From the NCBI RefSeq assembly GCF_035627495.1, contig NZ_DASPLO010000210.1:62001-126000 (forward strand): 64,000 bases of DNA, written 5' to 3'. The DNA is from Methylocaldum sp035627495 (GTDB lineage: Bacteria > Pseudomonadota > Gammaproteobacteria > Methylococcales > Methylococcaceae). This document shows positions 34,639 to 43,609 of the stretch, piece by piece. Both the position numbers and the translations under genes were made by a program. The notes below the pieces were generated by a model. That model saw nothing but the letters and a program-made list of their open reading frames with translations, did no database searches and had not been told where the DNA came from. Numbering within the stretch: the stretch's first letter is position 1; every line of letters begins with the position of its first letter.

Positions 34639-35175
34639 ATGTCGGACAAGATCATCTTCAAAACCGGCGAGGCCACGGTACTCGCCGCCGAAGGGCAATA
34701 CACCGATGCCATGCCGGAAATTCTCATCGGCGACATGAACGGCCCGGTTGGGCAAGCCTTCGCCAACATGATGGGGCAATCGGCGGGACACACCCGCATG
34801 TTCGCGATCCGCGCCTGCAATCAGCAAGTGCGCCCCGCCACTTTGATGGTGCCGAAAGTCACCATGAAAAGCAGCGCCTACGTCAACCTATTCGGCGGCG
34901 TGGTTCAGTCGGCCACGGCGGATGCAGTGCTGGACTGCGTAATCGAGGGCATCATTCCTCGCGATCAGGCCAATCACCTTTGCATCATCAGCCTGATCTG
35001 GATCGATCCCGAGTGCGCCAACGATCCCAACCTGGACGAAAAGGACCTGTACCGCACGAATTACGAGGCGACCAAATTGGCCATCAAGCGCGCGCTTAAC
35101 GATGAGCCCTCCATTGAGGAACTGATCGCCAACCGCCATACGATCAAGCACGATATGTACGATCCGGAAGCCTAA
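34639..35175 (+). CDS. fae: Formaldehyde-activating enzyme
   Basis: 178-aa enzyme that condenses formaldehyde with tetrahydromethanopterin to methylene-H4MPT, the entry step of H4MPT-linked formaldehyde oxidation in methylotrophs. Hallmarks: GQYTDAMPEILIGDMNGPVG, FANMMGQSAGHTRMFAIRACNQ, RPATLMVPKVTMKS and a C-terminal DMYDPEA. Full length. AAGGAG lies 8 bases before ATG, suited to high expression. It stands alone: no other H4MPT gene is in the window. It is the strongest lifestyle indicator here. Confidence 0.97.
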   Translation: MSDKIIFKTGEATVLAAEGQYTDAMPEILIGDMNGPVGQAFANMMGQSAGHTRMFAIRACNQQVRPATLMVPKVTMKSSAYVNLFGGVVQSATADAVLDCVIEGIIPRDQANHLCIISLIWIDPECANDPNLDEKDLYRTNYEATKLAIKRALNDEPSIEELIANRHTIKHDMYDPEA

Positions 35176-35199
35176 GCGCAAGGGGGAAACGGCAGCCGA

Positions 35200-36405
35200 T
35201 CACCGATACAGCAGCACCGCCTCCCGCTCCTCCTGCCAAGACCGCTCGTCCGGCAGCGTCAGCGCGTCGAGATCGGACGGAGCGGCAGCGGCATCATCCA
35301 CCCACTGGCGCAGCAGTTCGCTGCCATTGATGAGGTCGATGGCGAGGCGATCGCGTTCGTACTCATAAGGAAAGTCGCGCCAGAGATCGTAGTCCGGCCG
35401 GAGCTTGCGGATCGCCTTGAAAGCCAGGGCTTGCAGCCGCCAGGGCCGGAAGGCGCCGTGATCGTAGGCGGCATCCTCGATATGAATCTGCACGCCTTCG
35501 CACAACTTCCCCGTGTGCTTGTGGAAAGTGGGCTCGAACCAGCAGGCGCGCAGCCGACAGCCCCGCAACCAGCCCGGTGCCAGCGCCTGCATCTCGGCGA
35601 CGAGCCGGTTCGCATCGAGATCAGGCGCGCCGAAGAGCTCCAGGGGACGGGTGGTGCCGCGGCCCTCGGACAAGGTCGTCCCTTCCAGCATGACCGTGCC
35701 GGCGTAGCAGCGCGCCATCCATAAGTTGGGAGCGTTAGGGCTGGGATTGATCCAGGTACGCTCGCCCAGAGGCCAGCCGTAGCCCGGTGCTTTCGCCGGC
35801 TCCCAACCCTCCATCTTCACGATGCGATAATCCACGTCGAGACGCAGGGTTTCCACGAACCAGTGAGCCAACTCGCCCAGCGTGAGCCCATGCCGCATGG
35901 GGAGTGTTCCGGCGCCCACGAAACTTTCCCAACTGGGGCGTAATCGCAGCCCCTCGATCGGGCGGCCCGCGGGATTCGGCCGGTCGAGAATCCAGACCGT
36001 CTTGCCCTTCTCGGCCGCTTCCTCCAACACGTATCGCAAGGTCGTGATGAAGGTGTAAATTCGGCAGCCCAGATCCTGCAGATCGACCAGCAGTACGTCG
36101 AAGCTGTCCATCATGGCGGCGGTCGGGCGACGCACCTCGCCGTACAGGCTGAAGACCGGAATGCCGTGCACCGGATCGGTGAAATCCGGCGACTCGATCA
36201 TGTTGTCCTGCTTGTCGCCGCGCAGTCCGTGCTGAGGTCCGAAAGCGGCCACGACGTCGATGTCGTCGAGCGTGGCCAGCGCATCGAGCGAATGAACGAG
36301 GTCCCCGGTCACCGAGGCCGGATGGGCGAGCAAGGCCACGCGCCGGCCCGCGAGCGGCTTACGAAGGTCGGGGTTGTCGAGCAGCCGGTCAATGCCAAAC
36401 TTCAT
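35200..36405 (-). CDS. DUF1343 exo-beta-N-acetylmuramidase-like protein (NamZ family)
   Basis: 401 aa from ATG 36405, which follows AAGGAG; the longer frame to 36558 lacks family similarity. Motifs: GRRVALLAHPASVT, FGPQHGLRGDKQDNM, VDLQDLGCRIYTF, ILDRPNPAGR, PMRHGLTLGELA and EGRGTTRPLELFGAP. NamZ enzymes remove terminal MurNAc from peptidoglycan fragments. No signal peptide is visible, unlike secreted NamZ, so this copy may act in the cytoplasm. It follows the DOMON-like gene by 22 bp. Confidence 0.83.
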   Translation of the reverse strand: MKFGIDRLLDNPDLRKPLAGRRVALLAHPASVTGDLVHSLDALATLDDIDVVAAFGPQHGLRGDKQDNMIESPDFTDPVHGIPVFSLYGEVRRPTAAMMDSFDVLLVDLQDLGCRIYTFITTLRYVLEEAAEKGKTVWILDRPNPAGRPIEGLRLRPSWESFVGAGTLPMRHGLTLGELAHWFVETLRLDVDYRIVKMEGWEPAKAPGYGWPLGERTWINPSPNAPNLWMARCYAGTVMLEGTTLSEGRGTTRPLELFGAPDLDANRLVAEMQALAPGWLRGCRLRACWFEPTFHKHTGKLCEGVQIHIEDAAYDHGAFRPWRLQALAFKAIRKLRPDYDLWRDFPYEYERDRLAIDLINGSELLRQWVDDAAAAPSDLDALTLPDERSWQEEREAVLLYR

Positions 36406-36427
36406 CAATGTCTCCTTGTGGCGAATC

Positions 36428-36979
36428 TCAGGCGTTGTCGGTGGAATCGAGCTCAAGCACGAAATTGTCGGGGTGGTGGAAATCGGGCTTGCCCGGCGGG
36501 TGCATGAGCGCCCAATATGAGAGTCTGCCGCCCTCCTCTTCGATAACGGCGGACACACCCAGCCTCAGGTTTGCGCCCTCAAGCTCGATCGGTAGATCGT
36601 TCAGACGGATGAGCGTATTCAATTCGAGCCGATGGGCATCGAGGGTCAGCGCAATTTTCGGGGGGCGGGTTTGCGGAACGACCGACATCCCCTCTCGATA
36701 AGCTGAAAAGCGGTAGATCGCCCACTCCGTCGACGGCGCGAAATTGAACTCGTAATATCCTTCGCCGTGCATCAGAAAAGCTTCGAAACAGGTATGCTGC
36801 CAAAGTCCGTCGGCGCGGCGCGCTGGGCAAGGGCTCGGAATCCGCAAACCGGCGATGTCTCCCTCGATCGCGTAATCGAGCGCGAGCATTCCATCGGACG
36901 TTCTCTGCGTCCGCACCGTGAAACGGCGGATGAGCTCGCAAGGGATGGACGGATGGCAATTCAGCGGAATGGCTTGCAT
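36428..36979 (-). CDS. DOMON-like domain protein
   Basis: 183 aa from ATG 36979. It resembles uncharacterised DOMON-like proteins: DYAIEGDIAGLRIPSP, ADGLWQHTCFEAFL, YYEFNFAPSTEWAIYRFSAYREGM and SYWALMHPPGKPDFHHPDNF. The fold suggests a beta-sandwich ligand-binding protein (sugar or heme in other DOMON proteins); no substrate can be named. It is in a probable operon with the NamZ-like gene. Confidence 0.75.
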   Translation of the reverse strand: MQAIPLNCHPSIPCELIRRFTVRTQRTSDGMLALDYAIEGDIAGLRIPSPCPARRADGLWQHTCFEAFLMHGEGYYEFNFAPSTEWAIYRFSAYREGMSVVPQTRPPKIALTLDAHRLELNTLIRLNDLPIELEGANLRLGVSAVIEEEGGRLSYWALMHPPGKPDFHHPDNFVLELDSTDNA

Positions 36980-37245
36980 GGGCCCATTATAACCGGTACT
37001 AACCCGACGCCCGCACAAACGGCGCCGATTTGCAGGCCAAGACGAATCTGGCCCGGCAAACCGGACGTGACGTCGTCTCCGGGTGTGCATTCCGGAGACG
37101 GCAACAGGATTTTTTCAGATGACAAATGGTCTACGAAACAATGTCGCACCAAAACGGTCGGAATGGAGGCTTATTTCAGCGTCTAATTTGTCGCTTTTGG
37201 GGGCGGAGAAGATCCGACTGACGGCACAAACGACCCGCTTAAACC

Positions 37246-38700
37246 ATGTCTTCGCTGATCGACTCCGATAACAGTCCAATGATGATGATCAATCCGTCGG
37301 GCATCATCACCGATGTCAACAGACCGATGGAGGCCCTGATGGGTTACTCGCGCGAGGAACTCATCGGCACCCCGTTCAAGAGTTATTTCATCGATCCCGA
37401 ACTGGCCGACCACGGCATGCTCAGGCGCGTTCTGCGCGAAGGCAAAGTCATCGACTACGAACTTACAGCCAAGGCCAAAGACGGGCGCCGGATATTTCTC
37501 TCCTTCGATGCCAGCACGTTTAATGATGATCCAGGCCTGCTCCAGGGCATCGTCGCGACGGCCCAGGACGCGGGCGAGCGAGAACGTGCCCAAACGAAAT
37601 TCCGCGGGCTGCTGGAATCGGCACCCGACGCAATGGTCATCGTCGACCGGGACGGCCGGATCGTCCTCGTCAACTCGCAGACCGAGAAACTGTTTGGCTA
37701 CGGCCGCGGTGACATTCTGGGCCGTAGCGTCGACATCTTGGTGCCCGAGCGCTTCCGGGGCAAGCACATTGGGCACCGCACCCACTATTTCGATGCTCCC
37801 CGGCCGCGGCCGATGGGTTCGGGACTCGAACTTTACGGCTTGCACAAGGACGGCTCCGAATTCCCGGTCGAAATCAGCCTCAGCCCGCTCGAAACGGAAG
37901 ACGGCGTCCTCGTGATCGCCTCGATCCGCGATATCACCGACCGCAAACGGTCTGAGCAGATCCTGCGCGAGAAGAATCTCGAACTGGAGAAAGCCAATCT
38001 CGCCAAGGACCACTTTCTGGCCGGCATGTCCCATGAACTGCGCACGCCGCTCAATGCCATCATCGGTTTCACCGGCACTTTGTTGATGAAGCTGCCGGGT
38101 CCGCTCACCGCAGCGCAGGAAAAGCAGCTAAAGATCATTCAGACCAGCGCCAAGCATCTGCTATCGCTGATCAATGACCTGCTCGATCTCGCCAAGATCG
38201 AATCGGGCAAAGTCAAAGCCAATCCGGAACCCATTGTGTGCCAAGAAGCGATCCGGGAGGTCGCCGAAACACTGCGCCCGATGGCGGAACAAAAAGGACT
38301 CAGGTTCGAGCTCAAGCTTCCACCGGAAGATATTGTCGTAGAAACCGACCGTCGGGCTTTCATCCAAATCCTCATCAACCTTGCGAACAACGCAGTCAAA
38401 TTCACGCCGCAGGGCGAGGTGTCGATCGAATTGAGCCGGCGACGGGAAAACGGCGATGCCATGATTGATGTTAGCGTATGCGACACCGGCATCGGCATTA
38501 AACCGGAAGACCAGGCCAAGCTGTTCCAGGCGTTTACCCAGGTGGACGCCACCTCGACCCGGCGCTTCGAAGGTACCGGATTGGGCTTGTACCTCTGCCA
38601 AAAGCTGGCCGCCTTGATCGGCGGGCATATCGGAGTCCGTAGCGAATACGGCACCGGCAGCACCTTCACCTTTACCATGCCGGCAAAGAGGACTGGCTGA
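37246..38700 (+). CDS. PAS-PAS sensor histidine kinase
   Basis: 484-aa soluble kinase: PAS (~5-115), PAS (~118-235), HisKA with His263 in GMSHELRTPLNAI, and HATPase_c with NLANNAVKF, DTGIGI and GTGLGLYL. The ATG is directly preceded in frame by TAA-ACC and lacks a Shine-Dalgarno. The first PAS begins at what is usually a mid-point of its N-cap helix, so the 5' end may be truncated. The TGA overlaps the ATG of the following dual receiver (TGATG), so the two are coupled. Confidence 0.88.
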   Translation: MSSLIDSDNSPMMMINPSGIITDVNRPMEALMGYSREELIGTPFKSYFIDPELADHGMLRRVLREGKVIDYELTAKAKDGRRIFLSFDASTFNDDPGLLQGIVATAQDAGERERAQTKFRGLLESAPDAMVIVDRDGRIVLVNSQTEKLFGYGRGDILGRSVDILVPERFRGKHIGHRTHYFDAPRPRPMGSGLELYGLHKDGSEFPVEISLSPLETEDGVLVIASIRDITDRKRSEQILREKNLELEKANLAKDHFLAGMSHELRTPLNAIIGFTGTLLMKLPGPLTAAQEKQLKIIQTSAKHLLSLINDLLDLAKIESGKVKANPEPIVCQEAIREVAETLRPMAEQKGLRFELKLPPEDIVVETDRRAFIQILINLANNAVKFTPQGEVSIELSRRRENGDAMIDVSVCDTGIGIKPEDQAKLFQAFTQVDATSTRRFEGTGLGLYLCQKLAALIGGHIGVRSEYGTGSTFTFTMPAKRTG

Positions 38701-39533
38701 TGCCGGCGCGCATACTGGTTATCGAAGATAATCCCGACAACATGGACCTGATGGTCTATCTGCTCGAAGCTTACGGGCATATACCGCTTACCGCCCATGA
38801 TGGCGAAGCGGGAGTGGAGATCGCGCTTCGGGAACTCCCGGACCTCGTCATTTGCGACATCCATCTGCCCAAGCTGGACGGCTATGGCGTGATTCGGGAA
38901 CTCAGGCGCCGTGCAGGCCTCGGGCAGACTCCCGTGGTGGCAGTCACCGCCCTCGCCATGGCGGGCGACCGAGAGAACCTCCTCGCCGCCGGATTCGACG
39001 GCTATATCTCCAAACCCATCGTCCCCGAATCTTTTGTCGAGCACGTGGAAAGCTTTTTGCGGGACGATCTGCGTTCCATCCGTAAACACGAACCGGCCTT
39101 GACGGCCCCGGAGCCCGTGGCCACCCCAGAGGCAAGGCGAGGCGCCATCCTGGTCGTGGACGATTCCTCGGACAACCGGGAACTCATCCGCAGCATCGTC
39201 GAACCTTTTGGTTACGGCGTGACATTGGCCGAGAGCGTAAAGCAAGCGCTCACGCACATCACGCGGATACGCTTCGACTTGATTTTGTCCGATCTGGATA
39301 TGCCCGACATGGACGGCTGGAGCTTCCTTGAAGCCGTCAGAGCCGACGTCCGGTTACGCGCCACTCCCCTTGTTTTCATCAGTGCCTCAGTGCAGGGCAC
39401 CACGGAGCGGGATCTCGCATTGAGGCAGGGCGCCGCCGGGTTTATCCTAAGTCCTATCGAACCGCAGGCGTTGCTGAGAGAAATAGAGCGCTGTCTGAAC
39501 GGAGCCCGACATGGCGAAGATTCTGATCGTTGA
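38700..39533 (+). CDS. Tandem receiver-domain response regulator
   Basis: 277-aa protein with two receiver domains and no output domain. REC1: ED at 9-10, acceptor D53 in VICDIHLPK, Lys in YISKP. REC2 (~148-265): VVDDSS, acceptor Asp in LILSDLDMP, but the conserved Lys position reads FILSP, so signalling through REC2 is doubtful. It overlaps the kinase by 1 bp and the following GGDEF/EAL gene by 23 bp, and probably relays phosphate between them. Confidence 0.87.
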   Translation: MPARILVIEDNPDNMDLMVYLLEAYGHIPLTAHDGEAGVEIALRELPDLVICDIHLPKLDGYGVIRELRRRAGLGQTPVVAVTALAMAGDRENLLAAGFDGYISKPIVPESFVEHVESFLRDDLRSIRKHEPALTAPEPVATPEARRGAILVVDDSSDNRELIRSIVEPFGYGVTLAESVKQALTHITRIRFDLILSDLDMPDMDGWSFLEAVRADVRLRATPLVFISASVQGTTERDLALRQGAAGFILSPIEPQALLREIERCLNGARHGEDSDR

Positions 39534-42500
39534 CGACCGCCCGCTCAACCGCGAATTTCTGGTGACGCTCCTCGGCTACGGCGATCACCGTCTGCTTGAG
39601 GCTTCGGACGGCGCGGAGGCCCTGGAAATCATTCGGGCCGAGCATCCTGATCTGGTGATCACCGATATCCTGATGCCGGCTATCGACGGTTACGAGCTGG
39701 TAAACCAGCTCCGTGCGGACCCGGCGCTCGCCAAGACTCGCGTCATCTTTTATACCGCCACCTACCGCGCGCCGGAAGCGCGCGCCTTGGCGGAGTCTTG
39801 CGGCGTATCCGCCGTGTTGGCTAAGCCCTCCTCGCCCGAAGAGATTCTCGGCGTCGTGCAAGGTGTGCTCGGGCTGCCCGCCACCGCGCCCGGCCGTCTG
39901 CCGGACACCGCTGCCCAATTGGGGACTGAGCCGCTCGGCAATCTCGCCGGCCAACTCACCGGCTACTTCTCCGATATCGAAACGGTACGCCAGTTGATAG
40001 CCCGGATCATCGAATCCGGACCGGCAATGATGGAAGAACGCGATCAATTGCGCGACATCACTACGCGACTCTCGCTGTCCCTGAATCATCTGCAGGAAAT
40101 CAGCCTTAGGCTCGCTACGCTCATCGAACTGGGGCTAGAACTTGCCTCGGTCCGCGATCCGAAACGCTTGCTCGAAACCTTTTGTCGCGCGGCCCACGAC
40201 GTTTGCGCCGCCCAATACGCCGTCGTCGGCTTGCTGAACGGCGATGGGAAACACCTGTGCCAGATTTACACCCGGGGCATGGAAGAGCAGACCATTGCTC
40301 TGCCGGACTTGCCTTCGCTTTCGACCGGAATCCTGGCCCGGCTGCTTGCGGAACGCCATCCCCAGCGCATTTCCGGATTGAACGGCGACCCGGAATCCTT
40401 AGGGTTGCCGGCCACGCACCCGCCGATCTATTCCTTCCTCGGCCTGCCGATCGCATCCTCGAGCCGTGTCTATGGATGGGTGTATCTTGCCAATAAGCTG
40501 GGGGCGGTGGGATTCGACGAGATCGACGAGGATATCGCCGCTACGGTAACAGCCCAAGTGGCGACCGCCTATGAAAACCTGGGATTTTACGATGAACTGC
40601 AGCGGCGGGCGGTGGCCCTGCAACTGGAAATCACCGAACGTAAGCAGGCTCAGGAGTCGTTGCGCAAAACCCTGCGCGCGCGCGCCGTGATGGCCGAATG
40701 CAACCATGCCCTGATTCATGCCGCCGAGGAACACGAACTGTTCGATCAAATGTGCCAAATCATGGTCAAGACGGGCAATTACCCGATGGCTTGGATCGGC
40801 GTGGTCCGAGACGACGAACACCATACCCTGGCCCCGGTCGCCCATGCCGGTTGCGAAGTCGGTTGCCTCAAGGAATGGAGGCTCACCAAAATGGACACGG
40901 ACAACTGCAGCACGCCGGTGGGCAGGGCAGTTCGCAGCGGGAGAACCGTCGTCGTACCGGACCTCGCAATCGTTGATGAATGGGCCGGTTGGCGGGAGCA
41001 AGTTCTTTCACGAGGGTACCGTTCGGTGATCGCCCTGCCCCTCAAAACCGGCACGCATGTTTTCGGGGCCTTAAGCATTTACGATAACGCGCCTGCCGCG
41101 TTCGGACACGATGAACTGGCCCTGATGGAAGAATTGGCGGACGACATCGCCTATGGCGTCGAGAACCGCCGGATCCAAGCGGCTCGCGATCGGGCGGAAC
41201 GGCGCTTGACGACGCAATACGAGGTGGCCCGCCTCTTGGCGGAGTCCGCCACCCTGTCGGACGCGAGCCCGAAAATCCTGCAAGTCATTTGCGAAACCCT
41301 GAACTGGGATGTGGATGTGGGAGAGCTCTGGGTAGTGGACCGTGCGGCGCAAGTGCTGCGCTGCGCGGGTCTCTGGTGCAGGGAGGGTACCGAGACCGAG
41401 GAGTTCGAGGCAGCCACCCGGCCGATGACGTTTGCGCCAGGCGTGGGACTGCCGGGACGCATCTGGATGTCCCAGCAGTCCGTCTGGATTGCCGATCTCT
41501 CCCGAGATCCCAACTTTCTGCGAGCCCCTCTCGCCAGCAACGCCGGGTTGCGCGCTGCGTTCGGTTTTCCGATTCGGTTCGAAGGCCGGGTGCTCGGCGC
41601 CGTCGGGTTTTTCAGTCGCGAAATCCGCAAGCCCAAAGAAGACTTGATGAACATGTTCACCGCCATCGGCAGCCAAATTGGTCTGTTCGTGGAGCGTAAA
41701 CGCACCGAGGAGGAACTGCGGGTTTCCGAAGAAAAACTGAGCAGCATCCTCGGCTCGATAGACAATATTGTCTGGTCCCTCTCGCCATCGACCGGCGAAA
41801 CGCTTTATGTCAACGCTGCGGCGGAGAAAGTTTGGGGGCGACCGGTAGCCGATTTGATAAAAAACAAGGATCTATGGCTGCAAAGCGTCCATCCGGAAGA
41901 CCGGGAACGGATGCGCAACACCATGGGAGAGCTTTTGGAAAAGGGCGCATTGACCACGGAATACCGTATTCAGCGCCCGGATGGCGAAATCCGCTGGCTG
42001 GAAGACCGGGTCAAGGTCATTTACGACAAGGCCGGAAACCCCCTGCGGCTCGACGGCGTGGCCAGCGACATCACCGAGCGGAAGCAATACGAGGCCAGCA
42101 TCGAGTATCTGGCGACCCATGATGCGCTGACCCATCTCCCCAACCGCACTCTGCTCGCCGACCGCCTATCCCAGTCGCTAGCCCACGCAAAGCGCACCGA
42201 GCGGCCTCTGGCTTTGCTCTTTCTCGATCTGGACCGATTCAAAGATATCAACGACAGCTTCGGTCACGCGTTGGGCGACGCCTTGCTGCAAGCCGTCGCC
42301 GAACGGCTTCAATTGTCGGTCCGTAAGGGCGACACGGTAGCCCGGCAAGGCGGTGATGAGTTTCTTATCCTGCTCTCCGATCTCGACAAAATGGAAGACA
42401 TCGAGTTTGTGGCCATCAAGATTCTCCGGGCCTTCGCCAAGCCTTTCGTGATCGAGGGGCGGGAACTGTTTGTGAGCGGCAGCATCGGAGCGAGCGTTTA

Positions 42501-43422
42501 TCCCGCCGACGGTGAAGACATGGAGACGCTGCTCAAGCATGCGGATACGGCCATGTACCGCACCAAGGAGGAAGGGGGCAGCGGTTTCCGGCTTTACGCT
42601 CGCGAAATGAGTCACCGCGCGCTCGAACGCATCAAAATGGAAAGCGCTCTGCGGCGGGCTTTGGAACAGCGCCAATTCGAGCTGTTTTATCAGCCCAAGG
42701 TGGAGCTCAAGGGCGGTCGGATTATCGGCGCCGAAGCCCTGATCCGCTGGCGGCATCCGGATTTGGGATTGGTCTTGCCCGCCCGCTTCATTCCGCTGGC
42801 CGAGGAGACCGGCTTGATTCACGCGATCGGCAGTTGGGTACTGAAAGCCGCGTGCTCACAAAGCAAAGCCTGGCAGGAAGCCGGACTGCCCTCGTTCGGC
42901 GTAGCCGTCAATCTGTCCACTCGGCAATTGAGAGGGGGGAATCTGGTGGAATTGGTCACCAAAACCCTGAGCGAGACCGGATTGGAAGGCCGTTATCTGG
43001 AGTTGGAATTGACCGAAACCATGGTCATGCAGGATCCCGAACGCTTCATCCCGATTTTGGCGGAATTGAAAGAACTGGGTGTGCGGCTCTCCGTCGACGA
43101 TTTCGGAACGGGCTATTCCAGCTTGAGTTATCTGAAACGGTTCCCGTTCGACCGGCTGAAGATCGATCAGTCGTTTGTCCGGGACATCGCGACGGACACT
43201 AATGATGCCGTCATCGTGCAAACCGTCATCTCGCTAGGCCACACCCTCGGTCTCAAAGTAGTCGCGGAGGGCGTGGAAACCTTGGAACAGTTGACTTTCC
43301 TTTGCCGCCATCGGTGCGACGACATGCAGGGTTATTATTCGAGCCGCCCGGTCACGGCCGAGCAATTCGGCCGTCTGCTGCGCGAGAACCGCAGGCTGCC
43401 ATTGCCGTCGATAGCGGCTTGA
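39511..43422 (+). CDS. REC-GAF-GAF-GAF-PAS-GGDEF-EAL response regulator
   Basis: 1303-aa cytoplasmic c-di-GMP hub. Order: receiver (1-120, Asp in VITDILMPAIDG, Lys in VLAKP), GAF domains at about 190-350, 395-535 and 565-730, PAS/PAC (~735-855), diguanylate cyclase with intact GGDEF at 947-951, and phosphodiesterase with EAL at 1075-1077 plus LELTET, DDFGTGYSSL and AEGVE. Both catalytic domains look competent. It is the last gene of the kinase-receiver operon and the likely output of that pathway. Confidence 0.9.
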   Translation: MAKILIVDDRPLNREFLVTLLGYGDHRLLEASDGAEALEIIRAEHPDLVITDILMPAIDGYELVNQLRADPALAKTRVIFYTATYRAPEARALAESCGVSAVLAKPSSPEEILGVVQGVLGLPATAPGRLPDTAAQLGTEPLGNLAGQLTGYFSDIETVRQLIARIIESGPAMMEERDQLRDITTRLSLSLNHLQEISLRLATLIELGLELASVRDPKRLLETFCRAAHDVCAAQYAVVGLLNGDGKHLCQIYTRGMEEQTIALPDLPSLSTGILARLLAERHPQRISGLNGDPESLGLPATHPPIYSFLGLPIASSSRVYGWVYLANKLGAVGFDEIDEDIAATVTAQVATAYENLGFYDELQRRAVALQLEITERKQAQESLRKTLRARAVMAECNHALIHAAEEHELFDQMCQIMVKTGNYPMAWIGVVRDDEHHTLAPVAHAGCEVGCLKEWRLTKMDTDNCSTPVGRAVRSGRTVVVPDLAIVDEWAGWREQVLSRGYRSVIALPLKTGTHVFGALSIYDNAPAAFGHDELALMEELADDIAYGVENRRIQAARDRAERRLTTQYEVARLLAESATLSDASPKILQVICETLNWDVDVGELWVVDRAAQVLRCAGLWCREGTETEEFEAATRPMTFAPGVGLPGRIWMSQQSVWIADLSRDPNFLRAPLASNAGLRAAFGFPIRFEGRVLGAVGFFSREIRKPKEDLMNMFTAIGSQIGLFVERKRTEEELRVSEEKLSSILGSIDNIVWSLSPSTGETLYVNAAAEKVWGRPVADLIKNKDLWLQSVHPEDRERMRNTMGELLEKGALTTEYRIQRPDGEIRWLEDRVKVIYDKAGNPLRLDGVASDITERKQYEASIEYLATHDALTHLPNRTLLADRLSQSLAHAKRTERPLALLFLDLDRFKDINDSFGHALGDALLQAVAERLQLSVRKGDTVARQGGDEFLILLSDLDKMEDIEFVAIKILRAFAKPFVIEGRELFVSGSIGASVYPADGEDMETLLKHADTAMYRTKEEGGSGFRLYAREMSHRALERIKMESALRRALEQRQFELFYQPKVELKGGRIIGAEALIRWRHPDLGLVLPARFIPLAEETGLIHAIGSWVLKAACSQSKAWQEAGLPSFGVAVNLSTRQLRGGNLVELVTKTLSETGLEGRYLELELTETMVMQDPERFIPILAELKELGVRLSVDDFGTGYSSLSYLKRFPFDRLKIDQSFVRDIATDTNDAVIVQTVISLGHTLGLKVVAEGVETLEQLTFLCRHRCDDMQGYYSSRPVTAEQFGRLLRENRRLPLPSIAA

Positions 43423-43540
43423 TTTTCGCCGGGAACGGCTACACCGCTCTTTCGACAGGCTACAACTGTAGTAGGCCGGAATAAGCCCTTCGGCTGGGCT
43501 CAGGACAGGCTTCGCGTTTCCGGCGTTTTGGCTAAAGCGA

Positions 43541-43600
43541 CGTTTGCGATTGGAAGGGTCGTCCTGGCGCTCCCAGGATGACCGTTTGCGATTGGAAGGG
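43541..43600. repeat. 18-bp direct repeat with hairpin between copies
   Basis: CGTTTGCGATTGGAAGGG occurs at 43541-43558 and 43583-43600; TCCTGG/CCAGGA between the copies can form a hairpin. A further AGCCC-TTCGGCT-GGGCT hairpin is at 43484-43500. They sit between two convergent genes and may act as bidirectional terminators or be a dispersed repeat. Confidence 0.5.
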
Positions 43601-43609
43601 ATTCCCGAT

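Noticed and set aside
34582..34827. Minus-strand frames opposite fae
   Set aside because: Shadows of a strongly conserved enzyme gene.
35431..35724. Plus-strand frames across the DUF1343 gene
   Set aside because: High-GC antisense shadows without start signals.
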